Below, one piece after another: positions 7,463 through 15,151 of a stretch of DNA of 33,106 nucleotides. Every line of letters starts with the position of its first letter. Position 1 is the first letter of the stretch. The stretch is taken from the NCBI GenBank assembly GCA_902386205.1, contig CABMIH010000002.1, forward strand, positions 1 to 33,106, given 5' to 3'. Under the pieces are notes generated by a model. The model did no database searches and had not been told where the DNA came from. It was given only the letters and a program-made list of their open reading frames with translations. A program made the position numbers and the translations under genes. This stretch comes from an uncultured archaeon (lineage in GTDB: Archaea > Halobacteriota > Methanosarcinia > Methanosarcinales > Methanoperedenaceae).

Positions 7463-8674
7463 ATGGAAGATGCAATAGCAAAGACTCCTGTGACGGGAAG
7501 TACAATAAAAGAAGATAGTGGTGCGAAATTGGAAGAATTGCAGGAGACGGTTGAGTCGCTTAAGAACCAGATAAAAGAGATGCATTCAAGGCTTCTTGAA
7601 GCCGCCGTGCTGAACAATAAATATGTCCAGACGATACAGGAGTACCAGAAACAGATAGAGCAGCTTAAGAAACCTCCACTTTTCATTTGCAGTGTCGTGG
7701 AGCTGCTCGGGGATATGGTGCTTCTCAGGCAGCATGGGAGCAACCAGGAGATTATCACGAAGATACCGGATGATATAGAACCTGCAATTGAGAACGGCGC
7801 GCGTGTCGCAGTCACAGGCAACCTGGCCATTGTAAAAGTTTTATCAAAATCCGCTGATGTCCGGGCAAGGGTAATGGAATTGATAGAAGCCCCCGATGTA
7901 GATTACAATATGATAGGCGGCCTGCGTAAACAGATAGACGAAGTCATTGAGACGCTTGAACTTCCACTTACGAATCCGGAACTTTTTATAGAAGTCGGGA
8001 TAGAACCACCTCACGGCATTTTGCTTTATGGGCCTCCCGGCACTGGCAAGACCCTGATAGCCAAGGCCGTCGCCCACAGGGCAAAAGCGACTTTTATCAG
8101 GATGAGCGGGACAGAGCTTGTGCAGAAATACATTGGTGAGGGAGCGCATCTTGTAAGGGACGTGTTTGATATCGCGCGTGAAAAAGCACCGAGTATCGTA
8201 TTTATTGATGAGATAGACGCTGTGGGGAGCCGCAGGACCTACGACGGCACTACAGGTTCGTCTGAAGTCAACCGGACAATGGTACAGCTTCTTGCAGAAC
8301 TTGATGGTTTTGACAAGCGGGGAGATGTGAAAATAGTTGCAGCCACGAACCGCATCGACCTTCTTGACCCGGCGTTGCTGCGGCCCGGAAGGTTTGACCG
8401 GATAATTGAAATACCTTTACCCGATGCCGAGGGGCGCAAGGAGATATTTAAGATCCATTCGAGAAACATGAAACTTGAAAAAGTGGATTTTGAAGAGTTC
8501 CTGGAAATGACTGAAGGATTGAGCGGCGCAGATTTAAAGGCAATCGTTACTGAAGCTGGCATGTTCGTGATCAGGCGGAAAGGCAAAGCTGTTACAATGC
8601 AGGACTTCAAGGATGCCTATACCAAGATGATAATCAAAGAATCAAAAGAAGATGCAACAGGAATGTTCGTATGA
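7463..8674 (+). CDS. pan: Proteasome-activating nucleotidase (PAN)
   Basis: AAA+ ATPase ring that unfolds proteins and feeds them to the archaeal 20S proteasome. Domain order is canonical: N-terminal coiled coil (about residues 20-70), OB domain (about 72-135), AAA core with Walker A GPPGTGKT (190-197), pore loop KYIGEG (222-227), Walker B FIDEID (247-252) and arginine fingers in LLRPGRFDR (about 305-313), then the helical domain. Length 403 is normal. The C-terminus reads GMFV: the hydrophobic-Tyr-X (HbYX) tail that opens the proteasome gate normally has Tyr in the penultimate position, and here it is Phe. A Cdc48-like ATPase is excluded by the single AAA module and N-terminal coil/OB. Confidence 0.95.
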   Translation: MEDAIAKTPVTGSTIKEDSGAKLEELQETVESLKNQIKEMHSRLLEAAVLNNKYVQTIQEYQKQIEQLKKPPLFICSVVELLGDMVLLRQHGSNQEIITKIPDDIEPAIENGARVAVTGNLAIVKVLSKSADVRARVMELIEAPDVDYNMIGGLRKQIDEVIETLELPLTNPELFIEVGIEPPHGILLYGPPGTGKTLIAKAVAHRAKATFIRMSGTELVQKYIGEGAHLVRDVFDIAREKAPSIVFIDEIDAVGSRRTYDGTTGSSEVNRTMVQLLAELDGFDKRGDVKIVAATNRIDLLDPALLRPGRFDRIIEIPLPDAEGRKEIFKIHSRNMKLEKVDFEEFLEMTEGLSGADLKAIVTEAGMFVIRRKGKAVTMQDFKDAYTKMIIKESKEDATGMFV

Positions 8675-8680
8675 AAAAGT

Positions 8681-8716
8681 TACAGGCGGGATTTTTAATC
8701 CATTGTTTCGCCTGTA
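8681..8716. terminator. Inverted repeat between convergent genes, possible bidirectional terminator
   Basis: TACAGGCG (8681-8688) and CGCCTGTA (8709-8716) are exact inverted repeats with a 20-base AT-rich loop. They lie just after the PAN stop and inside the last codons of the small HTH gene on the other strand. A role in ending both transcripts is inferred. Confidence 0.35.
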
Positions 8717-8913
8717 TCCTTTTGTAACAGCTCGGATAAAGAAAATGAGAGTTGTTTAAGCCTTATTGTTTCTTCGTCAGTAGGAGCTTCGCCTTTCTTG
8801 ATGGCTTTGATCCTTTCAGTGGGTATGCCTGAATATTTTCCGACCTGTTCATAGGTAAGTTTATGTTTGTGAAGTAATTCAATCAAATAGCGTTTTGTGG
8901 GGGGAAGTACCAT
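8695..8913 (-). CDS. Small helix-turn-helix protein
   Basis: A 72-residue protein that is nearly all a Cro/C1-like helix-turn-helix: helices at KRYLIELLHKHKL and TYEQVGKYSG, recognition helix at IPTERIKAIKKGE. I choose ATG 8913 (MVLPPTKRYLIEL) because AGGTGATCAAA directly before it is a good SD; the longer reading from 8961 adds an unlikely hydrophobic leader. It is divergent from a hypothetical gene at 8986, and a 7-3-7 palindrome sits between them, the arrangement expected for a self-regulating repressor. Convergent with PAN. Regulator role is inferred; specific family not recognised. Confidence 0.6.
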   Translation of the reverse strand: MVLPPTKRYLIELLHKHKLTYEQVGKYSGIPTERIKAIKKGEAPTDEETIRLKQLSFSLSELLQKDTGETMD

Positions 8914-8939
8914 TTTGATCACCTGTAATAGGAACTTTA

Positions 8940-8956
8940 ATACATGAAACATGTAT
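8940..8956. promoter_or_regulatory. Palindrome (candidate operator) between divergent genes
   Basis: ATACATG-AAA-CATGTAT is a perfect 7-3-7 inverted repeat. It lies 26 bases before the HTH gene start (8913) and 29 bases before the divergent gene start (8986), where both promoters must be. TTTAATAC on its left edge could be a TATA element for the HTH gene. A binding site for the adjacent HTH protein is the simplest explanation. Confidence 0.45.
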
Positions 8957-8985
8957 ATCAAGGTATCTTACGGTGGAATAATAAA

Positions 8986-9306
8986 ATGAACAATGAAGAT
9001 ATTGATGTCATACAAACAACTGAAACTGAGATCGGCGGCCTTAAAAAGACACTAAAGAAAATTAAAAGGAAATGTACCGTGGTTCGCGTTGCAGAGGCCA
9101 AAGGCTGGAGAAACGTAGTGGTTGAAGATTCAAAAACAAAAAAGAAATATTTTTTTGGCAAGGTTATAAAACCGCAACCAGAGATAAATCCTGGAGACGA
9201 GCTGTTTATAGGTTTTGAAGATCTGCCATATGAACTGCCTGACAGGAAAAATAAGATAATCCTGATGACGCTTGATGGTATGCAGCTTGACTGGACTATG
9301 GTCTAA
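8986..9306 (+). CDS. Hypothetical protein, basic, 106 residues
   Basis: I do not recognise the family. The protein starts with an acidic segment (MNNEDIDVIQTTETEIGGLK), then a lysine-rich stretch (TLKKIKRKC) and a probable small beta barrel containing GWRNVVVEDSKTKKKYFFG and GDELFIGFEDLPYEL. No signal peptide or membrane segment. I choose ATG 8986 over the in-frame ATG at 8944 because GGTGGA is suitably spaced before it and the longer form would run through the palindrome. The stop overlaps the convergent zinc-ribbon gene by 4 bases. Confidence 0.55.
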   Translation: MNNEDIDVIQTTETEIGGLKKTLKKIKRKCTVVRVAEAKGWRNVVVEDSKTKKKYFFGKVIKPQPEINPGDELFIGFEDLPYELPDRKNKIILMTLDGMQLDWTMV

Positions 9307-10010
9307 GGTTCAACGATAATACTTCCATTCAGGTTTTCATTATTTTTTAGATAAAAACCATAAGTTCCTGGTTTTTTAAATATATATGAAATTATTTTAT
9401 CATTATCCAGAAGTTTTTCCCCGAAATCCGGTATATCATTGCTGAGAAGGGTGAACGGGTCTTTTCCTATATTTTTCCATGTCACCTTGTCCCCTACCTT
9501 TATGTTTGAAGCATCATTTCTAAAAATCCTGTAGCTGTCTAATTGAATCCATTTCTGGGCGCCGGTCGGTGTGACTTCAGTAACGGGCGTATTGGTGATA
9601 GCAACTGCGGCAGTGGCAGCAGGACTTCCTGTGATCGTCGGGACCGGGGTCGGGGTTGGGGTTTCAGACGATTGTTTTGGTGCAGGCGGCAAAAAAACCC
9701 ATGCAAGCGCTGCAACGACAAATATAGCAAGAACAACAATTATGACTGGATTCATACCTGATGATGAGGGTTCTGCTTTTGGCCGTATCTTCACTGGCGC
9801 CGCCGCAGGTTTTACCTTATTTTTTTCTATTTCTTCTTCCGGTATTGCAAGAGGTTTCGGGACTATATCCCCGGCCCCTGTCAAATCCTTGCTCCAGTTG
9901 CATTTCGGACACATCTGGGAAACAGGATAATCAATACTGCCCTGACCCAATTCCTTTTTAATGGTTTTCGTAATTAAGAAATTACCGCATTTTGGACACT
10001 TATCTTCCAT
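9303..10010 (-). CDS. Zinc-ribbon, single-TM protein with a cupredoxin-like external domain
   Basis: A 235-residue membrane-anchored protein. Residues 5-37 form a zinc ribbon (CPKC at 5-8, CPKC at 34-37), then a basic/proline linker, one transmembrane helix at about 88-107 (NPVIIVVLAIFVVAALAW), a Thr/Pro-rich spacer (about 115-150) and a C-terminal domain (about 158-235) with the plastocyanin/cupredoxin pattern KVGDKVTWKN...FKKPGTYGFYL. The usual type-1 copper ligands (His, Cys, His, Met) are absent; the expected Cys loop reads YLKNNENLNG. It is therefore probably a non-copper structural or binding domain. The ribbon would be cytoplasmic. An SD-like GAGGGT and TATA (ATTTATATAC) lie upstream. 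Function unknown. Confidence 0.7.
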   Translation of the reverse strand: MEDKCPKCGNFLITKTIKKELGQGSIDYPVSQMCPKCNWSKDLTGAGDIVPKPLAIPEEEIEKNKVKPAAAPVKIRPKAEPSSSGMNPVIIVVLAIFVVAALAWVFLPPAPKQSSETPTPTPVPTITGSPAATAAVAITNTPVTEVTPTGAQKWIQLDSYRIFRNDASNIKVGDKVTWKNIGKDPFTLLSNDIPDFGEKLLDNDKIISYIFKKPGTYGFYLKNNENLNGSIIVEP

Positions 10011-10346
10011 TGTGATACCCTCTGAATTAAATACTATTTAGTCGTATATAAATATATCCCGATATTAAGACTCCTTGCTTTATCAATTATTCCGCTCTTG
10101 TAATTTTTCTTGCACCACTGATTTAAAAGAGTGAAAGGCGGCACACCGTGCTGTCGGATGAACTCCTTAACCTTTTATTATCGGCCGCATAATTTGTTAT
10201 TTGGACTGGGTATCTAATTCAAAATTCAAATTTTGCAGGTTCTGTTTCTTTCCCAGTGCTCGCCAAGGTCATGCGTATCCCCAATATTTACTGATTTCTT
10301 CATAACTTTATGCTTTCTATTCGGGGCTTGTATTACTGCTCATGTT
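10011..10346. other. Intergenic region with promoter and a decayed gene fragment
   Basis: Between the zinc-ribbon gene and the exported protein gene. It holds the minus-strand TATA candidate near 10042-10056 and a minus-strand coding remnant (10034-10174). The rest, about 10175-10346, shows nothing I can assign. Confidence 0.5.
10034..10174 (-). pseudogene. Fragment of an unidentified protein gene
   Basis: The minus strand encodes about 46 residues of protein-like sequence without a start codon, beginning just after TAA TAA: KVKEFIRQHGVPPFTLLNQW and then CKKNYKSGIIDKARSLNIG, ending at TAG. The composition (amphipathic, Trp/Cys, charged ends) is unlike random intergenic translation. I do not recognise the parent family; a truncated remnant is the best reading. 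Confidence 0.3.
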
Positions 10347-10997
10347 TTATTGCTCATGTTTCTTACGCTCAGAATCTGAATAGGAATTCAATACGAAATC
10401 AAAGAATTTACTTGGTTGAACGGGACTTGCGCTAATTGCTTTTAATCTAAATCTATATTGACCATCTGGAATATCGTATTTGGCGACGATCGTCATTTTT
10501 ATTTTATATACCCAGTTTGAAGATGCATTGATTTCGGGATACGTCGGTGAAAGAACAATTTCAGATGGTTCTACATTAGTATTGAATAGTTCATCGTCCG
10601 GCGACTCAAGTGATAATGCAAGATTCTGCTTGTTTTTTATATTGTCAGAAGCAATAACAAGAGTGGATACGTTTAAGTACTGACCCTGATTAAAGCCGAA
10701 CACATTATATGATACCTCTGAAGGGATCGCACCATAACCATATTGTCCTATTTTCGTTTGATTTGACTTATTATGATAATCCTCAAATATAAATTCTGGA
10801 TGCATATAATATTCTTTTGATATGTTTGCAATATTGAGTTTACCAGAACGGAAATCTTCTTTAACTTTTTCAAAATCATATGGTTTCCCATCTTTCCCCC
10901 ATAATGGCGTATTTGATGAAAATATATTTGAACCTGAAAAAAAAAGAATGACAGAAATCATTATTATGATCCCTGTCACATAAATCAATTTTTTCAT
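10347..10997 (-). CDS. Exported or membrane-anchored hypothetical protein
   Basis: A 216-residue protein with a positively charged start and one hydrophobic helix (MKKLIYVTGIIIMISVILFF, residues 1-20), then an extracytoplasmic domain rich in Asn, Ser and Tyr, with beta-strand character (YLNVSTLVIASDN, YKIKMTIVAKYDIPDGQYRF). No cysteines, heme motifs or metal sites. I do not recognise a family. It starts 26 bases after the stop of the next exported protein gene (11024), so the two are probably cotranscribed, and both are AT-rich relative to the flanking housekeeping genes. Confidence 0.6.
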   Translation of the reverse strand: MKKLIYVTGIIIMISVILFFSGSNIFSSNTPLWGKDGKPYDFEKVKEDFRSGKLNIANISKEYYMHPEFIFEDYHNKSNQTKIGQYGYGAIPSEVSYNVFGFNQGQYLNVSTLVIASDNIKNKQNLALSLESPDDELFNTNVEPSEIVLSPTYPEINASSNWVYKIKMTIVAKYDIPDGQYRFRLKAISASPVQPSKFFDFVLNSYSDSERKKHEQ

Positions 10998-11023
10998 CTA
11001 TGCTCGAATCTTTTATCTTTTGT

Positions 11024-11521
11024 TTAGGTGGCGATTATATTCAAATTTCTTGTCGTATTGGTTGCAAGTGTAAAGTTGGCTTTAGCGTACAAATTTACAC
11101 TAGCTCCCGCAGGTACAGAATTCCAACCTGTCGGAGATTGAGCAGAGGCCGCTAATACAACCGAATTCCTCATATCTGAAAAGTTACTTACCCTCAGCTG
11201 AATGGAGCCAGGATTTGCAGTGGTTAGATTCACTCTGAATGTCTGCGCTACATCTCCGTTATTACTGATGGTTGCCCAGGGGGTCCCCGTCGCTGCAATT
11301 TGCCCAGCCGGCTCTACATCCTTTTGGTCTCTGTTTGCGGTGAAATTCATTTTTTCAACGATAGCAATACTATTAACTGAAAATCCAGTACTACTAACTA
11401 TTATGTAGTTCACTTCAAATGCCGCTGGGGTACTTTGGTCCCCAGGAACATTAACTGCTGTTGCTATTGAAGGTGCAAATACTGCAGCAAGTATTAACAC
11501 CAGCGTCATTTTTTTATACAT
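11024..11521 (-). CDS. Secreted hypothetical protein with signal peptide
   Basis: A 165-residue protein with a classical signal peptide (MYKKMTLVLILAAVFAPSIA, cleavage likely after ATA at residue 22) and a mature domain of about 140 residues made of Thr/Asn/Ser-rich beta strands (WATISNNGDVAQTFRVNLTT, GASVNLYAKANFTLATNTT). No cysteine, heme-binding or anchoring motif is seen. Such composition is usual for archaeal surface or filament-forming proteins, but this is only an inference. A strong SD (AGGAGGAAGT before ATG) suggests high expression. First gene of a two-gene unit with the exported protein at 10347. Confidence 0.62.
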   Translation of the reverse strand: MYKKMTLVLILAAVFAPSIATAVNVPGDQSTPAAFEVNYIIVSSTGFSVNSIAIVEKMNFTANRDQKDVEPAGQIAATGTPWATISNNGDVAQTFRVNLTTANPGSIQLRVSNFSDMRNSVVLAASAQSPTGWNSVPAGASVNLYAKANFTLATNTTRNLNIIAT

Positions 11522-12016
11522 ACTTCCTCCTATTGTTTTTTTCTCAAAAGATATTTCGTAGCTTAATCACATTTGTATTACAAATCAAGCTGTTCGAAAT
11601 AATCTTATGAGTAGAAAGTCTAAATTCTTTTTTCATTTTTACCACCTATTTTAATTAATATATCTCTATGACCACCATTTCTAGCAATACTAGATGTTCC
11701 TATATTATCGATCTAAATAGGAAAGCAATGCATGCTTAGCATATTGGCTGCATGGCCAATTCCATTTCCCGAAAAGTTTGCATAAATTATATTTGCTTCT
11801 ATTTGAAAGCCGTTTTTCTGGCAATTCGTTTTATCACCTCTCCGGAAAACTCCTATCCACAATCAGCTTTTTTAATTAATTAATCATTATTAAAACTTTC
11901 GGTCTGGAGTGCGAATCCTGTAAAAAACCTAAATATCAATCAGCTCTGGGTTGCTGATATTACAGATATCCAGCTATCGAAAGAGTTAGTGTTCCTGACA
12001 GTAATCGTTGATATTT
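11522..12016. other. Long gene-poor region between the secreted protein and gyrA
   Basis: AT-rich spacer of 495 bases. It holds a possible 30-codon ORF (11544-11636, minus), an ATTGGC/GCCAAT inverted repeat (11743-11760), and on the plus strand the transposase fragment starting at about 11884. No complete gene. Confidence 0.5.
11544..11636 (-). CDS. Possible 30-residue small protein or leader peptide
   Basis: ATG at 11636 preceded by AATAGGTGGTAAAA (an SD-like GGTGG) and by an AT-rich TATA-like stretch (ATATATTAATTAAAAT on the minus strand). It would encode MKKEFRLSTHKIISNSLICN plus ten more residues and stops 22 bases before the secreted protein gene. No similarity recognised; may be chance. 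Confidence 0.22.
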   Translation of the reverse strand: MKKEFRLSTHKIISNSLICNTNVIKLRNIF

Positions 12017-12039
12017 TCAGCAGGCGTTGCATCGGTGGG
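11884..12039 (+). pseudogene. Transposase fragment (rve integrase core, IS3-like)
   Basis: The plus strand in one frame reads NINQLWVADITDIQLSKE and then [17 protein letters not shown]. This is the start of the integrase core (rve, DDE) of IS3/IS481-type transposases, whose usual form is NQVWVTDITYI...YLxxVIDLFSRRxVGW, including the first two catalytic Asp regions. There is a stop at 11881 and no start; the match ends at about 12036, where the gyrA 3' end begins on the other strand. It is a short remnant of an insertion sequence. No terminal inverted repeats could be seen. Confidence 0.72.
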
Positions 12040-14533
12040 AGCTATACCCCTCCAGCTTCTTCTGCTCCCCATCCCCATTCTCCTCTTCCTTCGCAAGCCT
12101 CGCCACGCCCACGACCCTGTCTCCTCCCTCAACATTCATTATCTTCACGCCCTGCGTGTTCCTTCCCTGCAAGCGGATGCCTTTGACCGGTACGCGGATG
12201 ATGATGCCCTTCGAGGTCGTAACCATGATCTCGTCATCTTCATGCACGCTCCTTATATCCACCACGTTCCCATTCCTCACGTTCACATCAATGGTGATAA
12301 CGCCCTGCCCGCCGCGGTTGCTGGTGCGGTACTCTTCAAATGCTGTGCGCTTCCCGAAGCCGTTTTCCGTGACTGTCAGAAGGCTTGTGCCTTCCTCAAC
12401 GATAGCCGCGCTCACAACTTCGTCCTCTCCTACAAGCTTCATTCCCCGGACGCCGTAGGCGCCGCGTCCCATATCCCTTACATCATCCTCGCCAAACCTT
12501 ATGGCCTTTCCATGCTTTGTGCCGACCACAACTTCTTTGGTGCCGTCCGTGAGCTTCACGGATACAAGTTTGTCCCCTTCATCCAGAGATATTGCGATTA
12601 TCCCTGATTTCCTGGGATTTGAGTATTCGGTGAGCGCGGTTTTCTTGGCTGTGCCTTTTTTCGTGACCATGAGGAGGAAATGTTTCTCATCGAACTTGCT
12701 GATGGGCACATAGGCGTTGATCCTTTCACCCTGCTCTATCTGGAGCAGGTTGACTATCGCCGTTCCGCGCGCCTGCCTGCCTGCTGTCGGAATCTCGTAC
12801 ACCTTAAGCCAGTACACCTTGCCCCTGTCCGTGAAGAAAAGGAGGTAGTCATGAGTGTTGGCGATGAAAAGGTCGCCCACGAAATCCTCTTCCTTTGTCT
12901 CCATACCTATTACTCCCTTCCCACCGCGGCGCTGCTGTTTATATGCATCCACAGCTATGCGCTTTATATAGCCGCTGTTCGTTATCGTGATAACGACGTC
13001 TTCTTTGGGTATCAGGTCCTCTGTGACAAGTTCACCTGTACTTTCGATTATCTCCGTCCGCCTCTTATCGGCAAAGCGTGCTTTGATATCGGCAAGCTCG
13101 GTCTTTACCAGATTGAGTATCTTGGGTTCGCTTGCAAGAAGTTCTTTCAGCCATGCAATGGTCTTTAAGAGCTCGCTGTATTCAGCGTCTATCTTTTCGC
13201 GTTCAAGTCCTGTCAGGCGCTGGAGTCTCATGTCAAGTATCGCCTTTGCCTGTTCTTCGCTCAATTTGAACTTCGCGACAAGACCCGCACGCGCTTCGTC
13301 TGGCGTTTTTGAGGCTTTTATGAGTTTGATGACCTCGTCAATGTTGGAAAGCGCGATCCTCAGGCCTTCGAGGATATGGGCGCGCTGCTCTGCTTTCTTA
13401 AGTTCGAACTGGCTGCGCCTTATGATAATCTGTTTCCTGTGGGCTATGTAGTGGACTATGAGATCTTTTAATGGAAGAAGCCGGGGCTGGCCATCAACGA
13501 GAGCGAGGTTGATGACGCCGAAGGTATCCTCAAGCTGCGTGTGAGAATACAGTTGATTGAGAATGATATTGGCCTGCGCCTGCCTTGAAACTTCCATGAC
13601 GATCCTGATGCCATCCTTGTCCGATTCGTCGCGCAGGTCAGTGATGCCTGCTATCTTTTTATCCCTTACAAGCCCGGCGATCGTCTCTATCAGTTTTGCC
13701 TTGTTCACCTGGTAGGGCAGTTCTGTAACAATGATCTGTTCCTTGTTCTTTATTTCCTCTATCACGGCGCGCGCACGCATCTTGATCGAACCGCGGCCTG
13801 TGGCATACGCGTCGCGTATCCCCTGCCGCCCGTAGATGAAACCCGCAGTTGGGAAATCCGGTCCCTTGACCACTTTTATGAGTTCATCAAATCCGACATC
13901 CGGCCTGTCGATGACCATTGTTATGCCGTCTATCACCTCGCCAAGATTGTGGGGCGGCATATTGGTCGCCATGCCAACCGCTATCCCTGTTGAGCCGTTG
14001 ATCAGGAGATTGGGAAGCTTGCAGGGAAGCACGGTCGGCTCTTTTAAGGACTCATCATAGTTGGGCACGAAGTCCACGGTCTCCTTGTCGATATCCACAA
14101 GGATCTCTTCAGCTATCTTTGCAAGCCTGACTTCAGTGTATCGCATCGCAGCGGCGCTGTCCCCATCAATACTTCCAAAATTCCCCTGCCCGTCTATCAA
14201 TGGATAGCGAAGCGAAAAAGTCTGGACCATCCTGACGATCGTATCATAGACAGCTATGTCGCCGTGCGGATGGTATTTACCCAGGACATCTCCCACTATC
14301 CTTGCAGATTTCTTGTATGGTTTGTCCGAGGTCATCCCCTGCTCGTTCATTGCATAAAGGATGCGCCTGTGGACGGGTTTCAGGCCGTCCCTGACATCCG
14401 GCAGCGCGCGCCCCACGATGACACTCATGGCGTAGTCGATATACGAGCGTTTCATCTCGTCTTCGATATTGATGGGGCTGATCTTTTCCTGTACGAGTTT
14501 CTGCTGGGGGTTTTTGGGTTCCTGGTCGGTCAT
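12017..14533 (-). CDS. gyrA: DNA gyrase subunit A
   Basis: Breakage-reunion subunit of type IIA topoisomerase; with GyrB it introduces negative supercoils. 838 residues. The N-terminal domain has [20 protein letters not shown] and the catalytic tyrosine Y132 in AAMRYTE, the coiled-coil tower follows, and the C-terminal beta-pinwheel has the GyrA box QRRGGKG (534-540) needed for wrapping and true gyrase activity. The very end, SSHRCNAC before TGA, is encoded by bases that read as transposase on the other strand, so the natural tail was probably replaced by an insertion sequence remnant. No intein. Gyrase in archaea is of bacterial origin by established view. It lies 277 bases from the MNT gene, separated from gyrB by a two-gene cassette. 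Confidence 0.97.
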   Translation of the reverse strand: MTDQEPKNPQQKLVQEKISPINIEDEMKRSYIDYAMSVIVGRALPDVRDGLKPVHRRILYAMNEQGMTSDKPYKKSARIVGDVLGKYHPHGDIAVYDTIVRMVQTFSLRYPLIDGQGNFGSIDGDSAAAMRYTEVRLAKIAEEILVDIDKETVDFVPNYDESLKEPTVLPCKLPNLLINGSTGIAVGMATNMPPHNLGEVIDGITMVIDRPDVGFDELIKVVKGPDFPTAGFIYGRQGIRDAYATGRGSIKMRARAVIEEIKNKEQIIVTELPYQVNKAKLIETIAGLVRDKKIAGITDLRDESDKDGIRIVMEVSRQAQANIILNQLYSHTQLEDTFGVINLALVDGQPRLLPLKDLIVHYIAHRKQIIIRRSQFELKKAEQRAHILEGLRIALSNIDEVIKLIKASKTPDEARAGLVAKFKLSEEQAKAILDMRLQRLTGLEREKIDAEYSELLKTIAWLKELLASEPKILNLVKTELADIKARFADKRRTEIIESTGELVTEDLIPKEDVVITITNSGYIKRIAVDAYKQQRRGGKGVIGMETKEEDFVGDLFIANTHDYLLFFTDRGKVYWLKVYEIPTAGRQARGTAIVNLLQIEQGERINAYVPISKFDEKHFLLMVTKKGTAKKTALTEYSNPRKSGIIAISLDEGDKLVSVKLTDGTKEVVVGTKHGKAIRFGEDDVRDMGRGAYGVRGMKLVGEDEVVSAAIVEEGTSLLTVTENGFGKRTAFEEYRTSNRGGQGVITIDVNVRNGNVVDIRSVHEDDEIMVTTSKGIIIRVPVKGIRLQGRNTQGVKIMNVEGGDRVVGVARLAKEEENGDGEQKKLEGYSSHRCNAC

Positions 14534-14810
14534 GGTGTATCAGCTCGAATTTATTGTAGTTTTTCTCACTGCAGAGTAGGCTAAGAACAGCAGTTCATAG
14601 ATAGGAATATAAAATCCATTATTAGCCGGTTTGATGTGAGATAGAACACGGATTGCACGGATGACACGGATACACACGGATTTCATATCCGTGGAAATCC
14701 GTCCAATCCGTGTCATCCGTGTTCTTTGCGGTGACTTATTTGATTCTGATGAAAAAACTTCAAATCTGCGTTCATCCGCGTTTATCTGCTGTTTTTTTAA
14801 TAAATCTGTA
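14534..14810. other. Spacer between MNT gene and gyrA holding repeat sequence
   Basis: Mostly occupied by the palindromic repeat at 14644-14724 and its degenerate continuation (about 14765-14790, TCTGCGTTCATCCGCG). A 92-codon frame reads through it on the minus strand, but it is repeat translation. gyrA's promoter must be in the remaining part; I see no clear TATA box. Confidence 0.5.
14644..14724. repeat. Palindromic repeat built of ACACGGAT-type units
   Basis: Imperfect 81-base palindrome. The left arm starts GAACACGGATTGCACGGATG and the right arm, read on the other strand, starts GAACACGGATGACACGGATT; the centre is CACGGATTTCATATCCGTGG. The core ACGGAT recurs about every 8-10 bases. From memory, such CACGGAT palindromes occur dispersed in many archaeal and bacterial genomes and often give spurious small proteins. 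A genome-wide copy count would confirm it as a dispersed family. Confidence 0.7.
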
Positions 14811-15128
14811 TTATCCATAAATGACCTTGCCCTTTCTCATAACAGAAGTAATAAACGCCGCTGATGCGCCTTTCCAGTTCTCAACTTCTTCGGGTGTATA
14901 AACAATTATATCTTTAGGAATTCGAAAATCACGGAGTAACTTCCTTATTTGTAAAATCCTTTTATGCATTGGCTCATCTGATGGCATTATCACCAATAAA
15001 TCCAGGTCGCTGTCTTTTGTCGGGGTCCCATAAGCGTAAGAGCCGAAGAGGATTATCTTTTCTGGATGTACTCCGCTGACGATGCGGTTTTTAATTTTCT
15101 GGATGAGTTCATCGGTTATTGGTTGCAT
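14811..15128 (-). CDS. MNT-type minimal nucleotidyltransferase
   Basis: A 105-residue protein of the polymerase-beta-like minimal nucleotidyltransferase family. The signature GSYAYGTPTKDSDLDLLV (residues 29-46) gives the GS motif and the two metal-binding aspartates D41 and D43. Such MNT proteins usually act as antitoxins of HEPN RNase toxins by adenylylating them. No textbook HEPN gene is adjacent; the preceding gene (15152-15754), 23 bases upstream in the same direction, is the only candidate partner. Family confident, role inferred. Confidence 0.85.
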   Translation of the reverse strand: MQPITDELIQKIKNRIVSGVHPEKIILFGSYAYGTPTKDSDLDLLVIMPSDEPMHKRILQIRKLLRDFRIPKDIIVYTPEEVENWKGASAAFITSVMRKGKVIYG

Positions 15129-15151
15129 AATCTTATTTTATTTCTATACCC

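Noticed and set aside
8914-8961. Longer start for the small HTH protein
   Set aside because: It would cross the palindrome and lacks an SD, while ATG 8913 has a good SD at correct spacing.
9303-10010. Blue copper electron carrier
   Set aside because: The cupredoxin-like domain has no Cys, His or Met cluster in the copper loop.
11743-11760. ATTGGC-TGCATG-GCCAAT inverted repeat
   Set aside because: Perfect but short, far from a start codon and without a T-run, so no function can be supported.
12008-13451. Several long plus-strand frames over gyrA
   Set aside because: They are shadows of a clearly coding minus-strand gene, with Ser/Pro/Arg-rich composition and no domains.
14540-14818. 92-codon minus-strand frame between gyrA and the MNT gene
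   Set aside because: It is a translation of the CACGGAT palindrome; its RxTRIxRI-like middle is the usual product of this repeat and there is no recognisable domain.
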